A DNA stretch of 64,000 nt from Pseudoalteromonas piscicida (GCF_000238315.3 NZ_CP011925.1:868001-932000); one strand, 5' to 3'. Counted from the first letter of the stretch, positions 20,101 to 28,409 are shown. Notes: a model not told the origin generated them from the sequence alone. Translations and numbers: made by a program.

Positions 20101-21710
20101 AGATCCGCGCTGATATTTTAAGGATTTACCAGAGCGTTCATACTTGGACGGGGATCACCACAGGATTGCTGCTGTTTATCGGATTCTTTGCTGGTGCTAT
20201 TACGATGTTTGCGAGCAGTATCGATAAATGGGCTACGCCTCCTTCCCATCATTTGTCTCAAGTAGAAACCACCCAGTACGATGAGTTGCTCCGACGTGCT
20301 TTCGTACAATATCCAGAGTCACAAAACGGGATTAAAGTCAGTTTTGAGGAAGGACAATCTCCCATTACGTGGTACCAACAAGGTAATGCGAGAGGGTTAA
20401 GCTTAGATAAGCAGCTATGGCATGGGACCTTGAATGAGTCCGGTGAGCTTGAAGCCCATACCAGCTATATCAATGAGCTGTCGTCATTGGTTGATTACCT
20501 TCACCGCAGCGCAGGTATTGTAGGTGAAATCGGTCACGACCATGCTGGAGTTTATGTACTTGGAATAGCTGCAATCTTGTATTTTGTAGCACTGGTATCT
20601 GGGGTGATCTTCTTATTGCCAACCCTAGTGAAGAGCTTCTTTGCGTTAAGAGACAAAAAAGGGGCTAGCCGTTTTTGGTTAGATACGCATAACTTAATTG
20701 GGATCACCAGCCTACCGTTTCATATTATTATCGCGATTACGGTGATTGTATTCGCATTTCATGATTTCTTATACGATGGTCTAGGCAAACTTTACGGTGA
20801 TAAACCACTATTTGGGCGTGAAGCGCCGTCAGCGGTTGAGTTTAAAGTTGAGAACTTACCCAGCATTGAAGAAATCATGGAAAAGGCACGTGCTTATGCA
20901 CCTGAACATCAAATTAAAGAAATTACCCTCAGTCGCTTAAATAGCAAAGGACCTTCAGCTTCTATACAACTCGTAAGTGATGAGCACTTAATGCGCGGAC
21001 CTAACACAGACTTTTTGTTTATGAATCCTTATACGTTTGAGATTTCTACAAGCAGTGTTATGAACGGCGATCAAGGTATCTGGGGGGCGGTGGTTACCAC
21101 GTTATTCGGTCTTCACTTTGGGAGTTACGGTGGTGAATTTGGACGCTGGGCTTATTTTATTATGGGGATTTTAGGCGCAGTGCTGTTTTATACAGGTAAC
21201 TTATTGTGGCTTGAGAAGCGCCGTAAGCAAAAACAACCAGAGCAATCAAAGTCAAGCCGAGTGATGGGTAAATTAACTATTGGCGTGGCAATGGGCTCAT
21301 TATTGGGTGTAGCCGCGGCGTTTGCCGTAACAAAATGGACTGCGTTGACCACAATGAACATTAATGTTGTGTATATGTGGGTCTATTATCTGTGTTTTGG
21401 GTTTACCTTGATTGCGGCATTCGTTATCGGTATGAGTAAAACGGCAATTTGGTCACAAAGGGCGATTGCCATTTTGTGCTCCTCGTTGCCACTGACTTCA
21501 GTCATTGCTTTGGCAATCCCAAGTCTTGGCATTTGGCCTGCGACAGCTTGGTCCTCTATTGGTTTGGAGTTAACTGCTGTGCTCTTAGGTGTTATTTTTT
21601 GGCGAATGGCAGATAAGACAAAGCATAGAGCTTACTATGGCGAAGCCAATAGCATTTGGTTTATTGGTCAGCATAAAACAGAATGTGAATTACAAACGCA
21701 GTCAGCGTAG
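20097..21710 (+). CDS. PepSY-associated TM-helix protein (iron-uptake related)
   Basis: Start set at the ATG at 20097 (MKIRADIL), which overlaps the preceding stop and has AGAGG upstream; an upstream extension would run through the previous gene. About 537 residues. The pattern RIYQSVHTWTGITTGLLLFIGFFAGAI is the first helix of PepSY_TM proteins. Periplasmic PepSY-like segments follow, then His-bearing helices (WLDTHNLIG, FHIIIAI) and further C-terminal helices. Members are thought to reduce or handle ferric siderophores at the inner membrane (family knowledge, incompletely proven). The operon lacks a neighbouring TonB receptor. Confidence 0.85.
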   Translation: MKIRADILRIYQSVHTWTGITTGLLLFIGFFAGAITMFASSIDKWATPPSHHLSQVETTQYDELLRRAFVQYPESQNGIKVSFEEGQSPITWYQQGNARGLSLDKQLWHGTLNESGELEAHTSYINELSSLVDYLHRSAGIVGEIGHDHAGVYVLGIAAILYFVALVSGVIFLLPTLVKSFFALRDKKGASRFWLDTHNLIGITSLPFHIIIAITVIVFAFHDFLYDGLGKLYGDKPLFGREAPSAVEFKVENLPSIEEIMEKARAYAPEHQIKEITLSRLNSKGPSASIQLVSDEHLMRGPNTDFLFMNPYTFEISTSSVMNGDQGIWGAVVTTLFGLHFGSYGGEFGRWAYFIMGILGAVLFYTGNLLWLEKRRKQKQPEQSKSSRVMGKLTIGVAMGSLLGVAAAFAVTKWTALTTMNINVVYMWVYYLCFGFTLIAAFVIGMSKTAIWSQRAIAILCSSLPLTSVIALAIPSLGIWPATAWSSIGLELTAVLLGVIFWRMADKTKHRAYYGEANSIWFIGQHKTECELQTQSA

Positions 21711-21719
21711 TAAAAATGT

Positions 21720-21746
21720 AAAAAGGGGTGAGTAACTCCTTTTTAC
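21720..21746 (+). terminator. Rho-independent terminator of the PepSY operon
   Basis: A 10-bp stem (21720-21729 with 21735-21744, one G-T pair) whose right arm ends in a T-run, just after the PepSY stop. Confidence 0.75.
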
Positions 21747-21814
21747 TTACAAAGTGTCATCTATTTTTTCAAATCTGTTATCCTACTCGTTTTGCAATTC
21801 TCTACGGAAAAATT

Positions 21815-22435
21815 ATGGAGCTTACAGCCTGGTTAAGCCTTGCTGCTATTTGTGCTTTTGGTGCGATGTCACCAGGTCCAAGTTTAGCGGTTGTCTTGCG
21901 TTATAGCCTATTTCATAGTGCCAAACACGGTATCGTCGCAAGCCTTGCGCATGGTTTGGGAGTTGGAATTTATGCCAGCCTAGCAATCTTAGGGTTGTCA
22001 GGGCTTATTCATCAATTTCCGATTGTATACCAATTTTTGGTTTACGGTGGTGCTGCCTACTTGGCATGGATGGGGATAAAAATCTTAATGAGTAAGAGCC
22101 AAGGGTTGGCGGTATCACAACCTCAAGCAGCAACGTCGTATGCCAAAGCTGCGCAGGATGGTTTTGCAATTGCATTTTTGAATCCGAAATTGGCTATTTT
22201 CTTCGTCGCACTCTTTTCGCAGTTTATCGACCCAGAAAAGATGACATTAACGGTAGGTTTTATCATGTGTATCACCGTGCTAACGATAGATGCGTTGTGG
22301 TATTTTATTGTCTCAATTTTGAGTGCTTCAGCAAGAGATAAATTCGATTTAACGGCCAAGCGTGCTGTAATTGATAAAATACTGGGCTGTGCCTTTTTAC
22401 TGCTCGCCATGCGAGTGATTTACCAATCCTTGTAG
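21815..22435 (+). CDS. LysE/RhtB-family amino-acid exporter
   Basis: Start chosen at the ATG at 21815 (MELTAWLSLAAICAFGAMSPGPS); the longer reading frame adds 29 residues that overlap the terminator and lack the family N-terminus. 206 residues with six hydrophobic segments; MSPGPS in helix one and NPKLAIFF in the middle are LysE/RhtB signatures. These proteins export amino acids or homoserine-lactone-like compounds across the inner membrane. Single gene with its own promoter region. Confidence 0.85.
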   Translation: MELTAWLSLAAICAFGAMSPGPSLAVVLRYSLFHSAKHGIVASLAHGLGVGIYASLAILGLSGLIHQFPIVYQFLVYGGAAYLAWMGIKILMSKSQGLAVSQPQAATSYAKAAQDGFAIAFLNPKLAIFFVALFSQFIDPEKMTLTVGFIMCITVLTIDALWYFIVSILSASARDKFDLTAKRAVIDKILGCAFLLLAMRVIYQSL

Positions 22436-22488
22436 CCATTGTAAGCACTTCTTGGTCGGCGCTCTATCTTTGCGCCCATCAAGCTGAA

Positions 22489-23109
22489 CTAATCTAACCC
22501 CTTGCGCTGTATGTAGTTATGAAGAATAAATGCTTTGAGTTTTTCGTTATCGGTTTTATTCATTGCAAAGGATACGGCGAGCTCAAGTGGGCTTGCCACT
22601 TTTATCGAGTGGACATTTGCAAACAGTGGAATGGGGTCGGCAAGATATAATTTAGCAATCCGACTGATCACATTAATTTGGATTGCATTTGCTTGGTAGG
22701 GAAAAGTATTAATCAGTCCACCAGATTGGGATATGGAGACCATGTTAAACGGCATCATTTGAGGAGACAATCTAAATCTGACCGGCGTTGATGGGCAGGT
22801 ACGCCAGCTACGTGGCGCACTAGAGTTAGCGGCTTCCACGATATTAGGTGCTTCTAAGTTGTTGTCTAAAATCTCCATCAATGCCGATAGGTCGCTAAGT
22901 GGAAACTCGACCTGCTCGTTGGCATTTTTGGCAACGAGACTAAACTGAGAACTATTTGAAATACTCGCAAGTAACTTTTTAATCTCACTGTGAGTTTGCT
23001 GTTTTTGATCCCAAGCTTCCGGCAATAGCGAGCCTGCAACGCGATTACCGGCTAGGGTTCGGTTTATGAATTGTAATTCTTCCTTCGTCAATTTCATGAT
23101 TAAGCACAT
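22489..23109 (-). CDS. Hypothetical protein, possible PilZ-like C-terminal half
   Basis: 206 residues (202 if the second ATG at 23097 is used; neither has a good ribosome site). Soluble, no signal peptide. The stretch RFRLSPQMMPFNMVSISQSGGLI resembles the basic beta-strand entry of PilZ-like domains, but the defining RxxxR and D/NxSxxG motifs are not clear, so I do not call it. Converges with lysE on the opposite strand. Function unknown. Confidence 0.55.
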   Translation of the reverse strand: MCLIMKLTKEELQFINRTLAGNRVAGSLLPEAWDQKQQTHSEIKKLLASISNSSQFSLVAKNANEQVEFPLSDLSALMEILDNNLEAPNIVEAANSSAPRSWRTCPSTPVRFRLSPQMMPFNMVSISQSGGLINTFPYQANAIQINVISRIAKLYLADPIPLFANVHSIKVASPLELAVSFAMNKTDNEKLKAFILHNYIQRKGLD

Positions 23110-23375
23110 CCATTGGGTGGTTGATATTTATACAGCAAGGTTTATACCAAATTCCGCTTTCGTTGCTATTGCGGCGTTTCTTTTTTAAGTACGGGCTTTG
23201 CAATTTGTTCAGCAGTAGACTTGTTGCCATTTAGCCTTCAAATAGGGCAACCTAACGTACCTAAGCGGCAATGAATTGCCCATGAAGCTGTACGAGTTAT
23301 TTAAGAAAATGAAATATTTCCGTGTTCAGTGGCTATTGATATGAATTCATCGGCTGATTGTTGAAAATATTTATT

Positions 23376-23391
23376 TGGAATAATGCTTGCA
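23376..23391 (+). promoter_or_regulatory. Candidate sigma-54 promoter
   Basis: TGGAATAATGCTTGCA keeps the -24 GG and the full TTGCA of the -12 element with correct spacing (about 9 of 12 conserved positions), 38 bases upstream of the next ATG. The rest of 23110-23428 shows no gene I can support. Confidence 0.4.
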
Positions 23392-23428
23392 AAGGTCTAG
23401 CACCGAGATTGTTTTTTAGCCTTGCCCA

Positions 23429-24127
23429 ATGCCAACGTTTTTAACTGGACATCAAGTATCGCTCATAGAGCCTACTTCACTGAACTTTTCACCTGTAGAG
23501 CGAGAGAAGTTAGTGATCCCGAGCGCTCATAATCAGCTTACAGCAAATGACAATCACCTTGCTGCTGGTGGGGGGCGTGCTCACACCTTTAAACAAAACT
23601 TTATGAATGCCATGAGCAGTGGCTCGGCTAGCGAAACGTCGCAACATGACAAAAATGAAGCGTTACTGCAGTTCCAATTTGCGGATCACGAAGTTCTATT
23701 CGACCTTACAAGCATCGCCTCTCATGATGAGGCTGCTTACGAAAAGCTCCGAGCGTTGCTGGCTGATATGATGACAAGGCCTGTAAAGGTTGATATCAGT
23801 AGTAAAGATCAAGCGCAGCAATTACTGTTTAAAAATTTAGAGCTAGATTTTTTAGCGTACAAGGAGCTCTCTGAGCGGTTGGAAATGTTAGCAAAGCTTG
23901 ACCATGAAACCGAAAGTCAAAAAGCATTGGCACAGCAAGATAGAGATCGCATTCGTGCGGTAATTGCCAGTTTACATGCACGTCTAGAGAAGGGCCAAGA
24001 GGCGTTACTCGGTGGAACAACATTAAAAGCGTTGGATGTAAATCGCAAAGATTTTGAGCTTGAATTAGATAGCCTATTTACCAGTGTTGGCTTTGATTCG
24101 GATATGCCAGTAACTGGCATGACTTGA
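23429..24127 (+). CDS. Hypothetical cytoplasmic protein with coiled-coil segment
   Basis: 232 residues with no signal peptide or membrane helix and no cysteine. The C-terminal half (about residues 135-205) is charged and heptad-rich, probably a coiled coil. No ribosome site is obvious before the ATG. A sigma-54-like promoter lies 38 bases upstream, which would fit a regulated motility or stress role, but that is inference. The last codons form an inverted repeat (ATGCCAG/CTGGCAT, 24104-24120). It borders the accessory island that begins immediately downstream. No family recognised. Confidence 0.55.
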   Translation: MPTFLTGHQVSLIEPTSLNFSPVEREKLVIPSAHNQLTANDNHLAAGGGRAHTFKQNFMNAMSSGSASETSQHDKNEALLQFQFADHEVLFDLTSIASHDEAAYEKLRALLADMMTRPVKVDISSKDQAQQLLFKNLELDFLAYKELSERLEMLAKLDHETESQKALAQQDRDRIRAVIASLHARLEKGQEALLGGTTLKALDVNRKDFELELDSLFTSVGFDSDMPVTGMT

Positions 24128-24405
24128 TTACCGTGATCATTATTGTTTGCTGGGATTTGTACTTTTTACCAGGTATAAAATGTAGTAGCCCATACCCGAA
24201 TCTCACCGTTTAAAAAGAACGGGGCTAGACTTTATCTGACATACGTTTTGAGCGAACAAAAGACGGTCGTCAACGTTACTTTTGTTCCACAAAGCGCACG
24301 TTCTATTAAGCTAACCCACTAAAAGCGAAGGCTAACACCGTGTGGGAGTCATTATGTCTATAACACAGAATCAACTCCTTGCTCAAAACGGTTAGTTGAA
24401 CTATT
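24128..24405. other. Non-coding left margin of the accessory island
   Basis: No supportable gene in any frame; only short interrupted frames. I see no insertion-sequence ends or tRNA-like structure here. Confidence 0.5.
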
Positions 24406-24429
24406 ATTTGTACGTTATTTTGTACCAAT
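24406..24429. promoter_or_regulatory. Candidate toxin-antitoxin operator
   Basis: Inverted repeat ATTTGTAC-N8-GTACCAAT (7 of 8 positions paired) directly upstream of the antitoxin ribosome site, where Phd/YefM proteins usually autoregulate. Confidence 0.45.
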
Positions 24430-24440
24430 TGGAGTTCAAT

Positions 24441-24722
24441 ATGAGTCGTATTCATTTCGATCAAGATATTCAGCCGTTATCTGAATTTCGCTCAGGTGTG
24501 GCTTCTTACATCAAACAAATCAATGAGACTCGCCGTCCATTGGTCATTACACAACGTGGTAAAGGTGTAGCTGTTGTTCTCGATGTTGCAGAGTATGAAG
24601 CAATGCAAGAGAAAATCGAATTACTTGAAGAAATGCGCACAGCTGAAGCTCAATTTGCTTCAGGGCTTGGTGTTTCCAATGAAGATGCTCGTGCTCAAGC
24701 ACTGGGGCGCATTAAGAAATGA
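24441..24722 (+). CDS. Phd/YefM-family antitoxin
   Basis: 93 residues from the ATG at 24441, which has GGAG six bases upstream (a longer frame from 24396 lacks a ribosome site and would cover the operator). RSGVASYIKQINETRRPLVITQRGKGVAVVLDVAEYEAM is the characteristic DNA-binding Phd/YefM fold; the C-terminal part (about 55-93) should neutralise the toxin. It overlaps the toxin gene by four bases (ATGA), the usual arrangement. As a DNA-binding antitoxin it probably represses its own promoter. Confidence 0.9.
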   Translation: MSRIHFDQDIQPLSEFRSGVASYIKQINETRRPLVITQRGKGVAVVLDVAEYEAMQEKIELLEEMRTAEAQFASGLGVSNEDARAQALGRIKK

Positions 24723-25006
24723 AAGTAGTTTGGTCTCCATTAGCGCTTCAGAAGCTAGGAGATGCAGCAGAATTTATTTCTTTGGATAATCCACCTGCGG
24801 CAGAAAAGTGGGTAAACGAAGTTTTTGACAAAACTGAACTACTTGGAAGTATGCCTGAAATGGGGCGTTTTGTTCCTGAAATGCCCAATACTAACTATCG
24901 TGAAATCATTTTTGGTCACTATCGTATTATCTATAGCTTAAGCCATGAGATTCGCGTACTAACAGTTCGTAATTGTCGTCAAATGTTGTCAGAAGATGAC
25001 GTGTAA
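24719..25006 (+). CDS. RelE/ParE-family toxin
   Basis: 95 residues with the family pattern: VVWSPLALQKLGDAAEFISLDNPPAAEKWV (two N-terminal helices), PEMGRFVPEM, YREIIFGHYRIIYSL and a closing basic strand. The R-x(n)-YRIIY core suits either gyrase-poisoning ParE or ribosome-dependent RelE activity; the sequence cannot decide. Translationally coupled to the antitoxin. Probably stabilises the accessory region (inference). Confidence 0.88.
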   Translation: MKVVWSPLALQKLGDAAEFISLDNPPAAEKWVNEVFDKTELLGSMPEMGRFVPEMPNTNYREIIFGHYRIIYSLSHEIRVLTVRNCRQMLSEDDV

Positions 25007-25027
25007 AACTGTTTTATAATCGAGTAG

Positions 25028-25118
25028 CCGAGGGTATCTAGCCCTCAGCCCCACAACACCCTGCATACGGGTCCGTACAGGGCGTTTCATCTAACAGATT
25101 ACCCGGTTGGGTAATGCA
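25028..25118. other. Three consecutive hairpins, structured non-coding element
   Basis: Within about 90 bases lie GAGGG/CCCTC, an interrupted 10-bp stem (CCCTG-ca-TACGG with CCGTA-CAGGG) and TTACCC/GGGTAA. There is no gene here. It may be a BIME-like cluster, the scar of a larger element or a structured RNA. The stretch 25119-25241 shows nothing else except a short G-run. Confidence 0.45.
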
Positions 25119-25241
25119 CTTTTATCCATCCGTCTCTGAGTGAATATAGTCCCTCGTTTTTCAGATAATTTAAGCTTAAAGCCTGTTGAATACCGGGGGG
25201 GGAACTGCGCCAAGGCCCTTTACTTGTGAGGAAAAAAAGGG

Positions 25242-25641
25242 AAAATAAGTGACATCCATCTCAGAAAAATAAGTGACATCCATCACTATTGATATTCAAG
25301 CTGGGGAAGTGAAGTAAAAAAGAGAAAAATAAGTGACATCCATCACTATTGATATTCAAGCTGGGGAAGTGAAGTAAAAAAAGTATGTAAACACTCCAAT
25401 CATTTTGGTCAAAAACGTTCATTAGATAAGAAAATAAGTGACATCCACTGAAGAAAATAAGTGACATCCACCACTATGGAAAATAAGTGACATCCATCAC
25501 TATTGATATTCAAGCTGGGGAAGTGAAGTAAAAAAGAGAAAAATAAGTGACATCCATCACTATTGATATTCAAGCTGGGGAAGTGAAGTAAAAAAGTATG
25601 TAAACACTCCAATCATTTTGGTCAAAAACGTTCATTAGATA
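25242..25641. repeat. Nested REP-like tandem array
   Basis: Seven copies of the core AATAAGTGACATCC begin at 25244, 25268, 25328, 25433, 25456, 25482 and 25542. Four lie in about 60-base units carrying an identical tail, and a 46-base trailer recurs at 25383-25428 and 25596-25641, so a block of about 213 bases has been duplicated. The units are non-coding. The adjacent RAYT gene and an inverted core copy on its far side (26793-26807) suggest these are its cognate REP sequences. Confidence 0.8.
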
Positions 25642-25753
25642 GGCTAATTCTTATCGCCTAGGCGTATCTCTACAATAAAACTGGGTTATCGCGCACGACA
25701 ACGCGCTGTAAATACAACAGTAAGAAATTCTAGCGTTGAGAATGTGAGTTTTG

Positions 25754-26725
25754 CTAAGCCAACAAGCGCTCGCAGTTTGTTAGGTTTGTCCGTCGTCGTT
25801 TTTGAAGTGTTTCGCAGTAAGCGGTTATTGTCCGCTCTCGACCAACTGCACCGTGAAATACCCGTGAAAATTGTGTAGTGAGTTTTATCCAGTTTTCAGG
25901 TTCGATATTTAATCGAGAGAGTATAGGTTGTGACTCAAAGATATGACCTCGCTTGTCGGCGCGAATACATTGGCCTGTGAGTTCAACCAACTCAATATAG
26001 GATTTGAGCTCAAAAGGCAGTCCTTTCGGCATATGTTTTTTTGGGCTGCCAGCAAAGCGTAGTAGGCTTTTTGGCTGTTTACCTAATTTCGCATGGTCAA
26101 TTCGCTTTTTGATGCTGGTGTAGTCTGAGGTTTCAGGCGTTGCGGCGATGTTGGCTCTAATGGGGTTTAGGTCTACGTATGCGAGACAAGCTACCAGTGC
26201 AGCTTCATCCAGTAATGCTTGGGATTTAAATCGTCCTTCCCAAAATCTGCCTGTACAATTATCTTCTTTATTTGCTCGGCGGGCGATGTCTTCGTTAAGC
26301 ACTCGCATAAACCAGCTAATATCTGCGAGCCTTTCTCTGCACTCATCAACCAGCTCGTCGAATATCAATTGCTCCGATTCATTGAGAGCCTCACCTTCAA
26401 TAAACTTTTGGCTTATCCAATTACCTTTAAACAGTTTGTGCCATCGTATGACAATCGCTTCATCCGACAGGCGCTCAGTCTTTCTATCATCAACATATAA
26501 AACAATGTGAGTGTGATTACTCATCACGGCATAAGCACAGATATCAATACAAAACACAGACCCCAACATCAGGAGCTTTTCTTCAACCCAATCACGGCGG
26601 TGTTCGTATGATTTGCCAGTAAATTTATCTTCACCACACAGAAAAGCACGCCTTACGCAACGGGAGATACAGTGGTAGTATTTGGTGTCGGTTAAACTAA
26701 TTTGTCTTTTACGGGCAATAGCCAT
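25754..26725 (-). CDS. REP-associated tyrosine transposase (RAYT, Y1_Tnp family)
   Basis: 323 residues. N-terminal SLTDTKYYHCISRCVRRAFLCGED is the RAYT signature; the HUH metal site is NHTHIV (His71, His73), and the likely nucleophile is Tyr183 in AYVDLNPIRA. The C-terminal extension resembles marine-gammaproteobacterial RAYTs. These single-copy transposases nick and move REP hairpins. The gene is flanked by the REP-like array downstream and an inverted core copy upstream, and its upstream flank abuts the truncated integron integrase. It appears intact. Confidence 0.88.
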   Translation of the reverse strand: MAIARKRQISLTDTKYYHCISRCVRRAFLCGEDKFTGKSYEHRRDWVEEKLLMLGSVFCIDICAYAVMSNHTHIVLYVDDRKTERLSDEAIVIRWHKLFKGNWISQKFIEGEALNESEQLIFDELVDECRERLADISWFMRVLNEDIARRANKEDNCTGRFWEGRFKSQALLDEAALVACLAYVDLNPIRANIAATPETSDYTSIKKRIDHAKLGKQPKSLLRFAGSPKKHMPKGLPFELKSYIELVELTGQCIRADKRGHIFESQPILSRLNIEPENWIKLTTQFSRVFHGAVGRERTITAYCETLQKRRRTNLTNCERLLA

Positions 26726-26792
26726 AGTTTGGTTTCCTCAATCCTTTGAGTGCAGAATTAAAGCTTAGGCGGTATCTTAGGAAGGTGCAAAT

Positions 26793-26811
26793 TAGTGGTG
26801 GGTGTCAGCGA
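26793..26811. repeat. Inverted single REP-core copy at the integrase junction
   Basis: Reverse complement reads TGACACCCACCACTA, 14 of 15 identical to the copy at 25456. It lies between the RAYT gene and the end of the truncated intI. Confidence 0.65.
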
Positions 26812-26818
26812 TTTACCG

Positions 26819-27394
26819 CTATTTTAAGTATTCATCAGCCTGAGCAATTTGATTTCTTAGCAAAGGTATAAGTTCTGTGGCGAGAGTAACCACCCGATGT
26901 TTATTCCCTTTTCCATTCCAGATCCGAATGCACTTGTAGTCAAAGTCAATGTCCTGAACTCGTAGTTGAACAGCTTCCATTACACGTAAGCCGCTACCAT
27001 ACATTAAGCCTGAAATTAAATAATATCGTTTACTTAAAAACGACATGAGACGTTTAACCTCCTCGGGGGCCATAACAATTGGCAACTTAGATTGGCGCTT
27101 GCTTCTGATAAACGTTAGATTGGGGCACAAATCCTGTTTAATTATTTGCTTATACAGAAAAGATAATGCATTTAACGCTGTCGCTTGTGTTTTAGGCGAC
27201 ACATTACGTTTAAGCACAAGGTAGTCGAGATATTCGACAACCTCGTTATCGCCCATTGAAGCTGGGTGACGCTTATCATGAAAATGAATATAGGAAGAAA
27301 TCCACTTAAGATATGTATCAACTGTTCTGAGCGAATATTGCTTAGTCAGCATAAACTCTGCGATGTGGTTTAGAAATGGTGAACGAGTTCTCAT
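26819..27394 (-). pseudogene. intI: Truncated integron integrase (IntI)
   Basis: 191 residues versus about 320-340 for full IntI. The N-terminal SAM-like domain is typical of integron integrases (SLRTVDTYLKWISSYIHFH then KRHPAS). The first catalytic Arg region (YGSGLRVMEAVQLR) and the Lys region (NGKGNKHR) are present. Everything after EYLK is missing: the IntI-specific insertion, the HxxR box and the tyrosine nucleophile. The frame ends a few bases from the REP-core copy beside the RAYT, so that element probably truncated it. A LexA box precedes the gene. Recombination activity should be lost. Confidence 0.9.
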
Positions 27395-27415
27395 TGAATT
27401 AGCTCTAAAAAGAAA

Positions 27416-27431
27416 CTGTATTTATATACAG
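27416..27431 (-). promoter_or_regulatory. LexA (SOS) box of intI
   Basis: CTGTATTTATATACAG matches the gammaproteobacterial LexA consensus (CTG-N10-CAG with AT core), about 25 bases upstream of the intI start. Integron integrases are known to be SOS-controlled. Confidence 0.85.
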
Positions 27432-27458
27432 TATTGGCGTATTTCTCCTATAGTCAAG

Positions 27459-27616
27459 AAAACGACTCACTGGGTCGTTTTTATCCTTTTCATAGTTTCT
27501 ATAATGATTAAAATATATCTGTAGCAACAAGTTAGTTATTGTGATAAAACTGGTACAATGAGAATAATGACCCATGACTCGGTAGATAAACGACCCATTG
27601 GGTCGATATTAAATTG
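27459..27616. other. Integron attI region with two related palindromes
   Basis: Palindromes with an ACGAC...GTCG core lie at 27459-27481 and 27590-27605, and a partial TGACCCATGACTCGG lies just before the second. The recombination point GTTAAGAG (27616-27623) follows. A cassette promoter is possible (TTGTGA at 27539, AATAAT at 27563, spacer 18). Confidence 0.55.
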
Positions 27617-27638
27617 TTAAGAGCCACAAGGAGAAATC

Positions 27639-28409
27639 GTGAGCATCAAGGAATTTTCCGAATCTGCTAAGGGGTTTACGAAAAGCCCGCTAGGCATAAT
27701 AGCTCTATTTATTGTGCTTGTTTATGGATTCGCATCGCTAGTGGTGGGCTTCGGGCAAAATCTCACAAATCATATAGCGCCACTCATATACTTTATGGTG
27801 TTCTTCCCTGTAATTGTATTCTGCGGGTTTCTTTGGCTTGTAGCAAAGCATCACAATAAGCTTTACGACCCCTCTGACTTTAAAGACGAAGAAAACTTCC
27901 TCAAAACACAGATTTCATCGGCAGTTTCCCTAGCCGCTGCCGTATCAAAACATCCAGATAATTCAGGAGAGCTTCATCAAGATCAACTTGATGAAATTGT
28001 AGAGCTTGTCTCTAAAACCAAGAAATCCGCTCCTAATGAAAAATGGAAAAATCGCGTGCTTTGGGTTGATGATCGACCCGAAAATAATGTTTATGAGCGG
28101 CAGGCTTTTGAAGAGCAAGGTTTACATTTCGAACTAGCGTTATCTACTGATGAGGCGATTCAAACACTAAAACATAAGAAGTTCGCCGCGATAATTTCCG
28201 ATATGGGAAGAAAAGAAGGGCCCCAAGAAGGATATGTACTTCTTGATCGGCTCAGAAAATCAGGCAATAACACGCCTTTTGTAATATATGCAGGTTCAAA
28301 TTTGCCAGAGCATAAGCGAATGGCTCGTGAGCGTGGTGCGTTAGGTAGCACCAATAGAGCTCAAGAGTTATTTCAACTAGTCATGGGGGCCGTGCAAAAT
28401 GACTCTTAA
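27639..28409 (+). CDS. Integron cassette 1: two-TM protein with receiver-like domain
   Basis: 256 residues; GTG start with AAGGAG upstream. Two transmembrane helices (about 18-38 and 44-69), a linker, then a receiver-like domain (about 138-255). LWVDDRP carries the acidic pair Asp144/145 and ISDMGR the acceptor-like Asp188, but the conserved Lys of true receivers is absent (GALGSTN instead). The gene lies in a cassette whose boundaries match (GTTAAGAG at 27616, CTCTTAAC at 28403). A membrane-anchored signalling or effector role is possible, and antiphage defence is plausible for an integron cargo, but no function is known to me. Confidence 0.8.
   Translation: MSIKEFSESAKGFTKSPLGIIALFIVLVYGFASLVVGFGQNLTNHIAPLIYFMVFFPVIVFCGFLWLVAKHHNKLYDPSDFKDEENFLKTQISSAVSLAAAVSKHPDNSGELHQDQLDEIVELVSKTKKSAPNEKWKNRVLWVDDRPENNVYERQAFEEQGLHFELALSTDEAIQTLKHKKFAAIISDMGRKEGPQEGYVLLDRLRKSGNNTPFVIYAGSNLPEHKRMARERGALGSTNRAQELFQLVMGAVQNDS

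Noticed and set aside
23045..23230. Short minus-strand frame overlapping the 206-residue hypothetical gene
   Set aside because: It overlaps another gene in a different frame and shows no recognisable pattern or ribosome site.
24396..24440. N-terminal extension of the antitoxin gene
   Set aside because: It would cover the operator and lacks a ribosome site; the ATG at 24441 has GGAG at correct distance.
25028..25240. Group II intron or insertion-sequence fragment near the three hairpins
   Set aside because: No reverse transcriptase or transposase coding and no domain V-like motif that I can identify.
25261..25612. Minus-strand frames with repeated LLHFPSLNINSDGCHLF
   Set aside because: They are translations of the tandem repeats; no ribosome site or conserved domain.
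25242..25641. Possible CRISPR array
   Set aside because: Units are unequal, the sequence between cores is itself repeated rather than unique, and no cas genes are near. It fits a REP-like array better.
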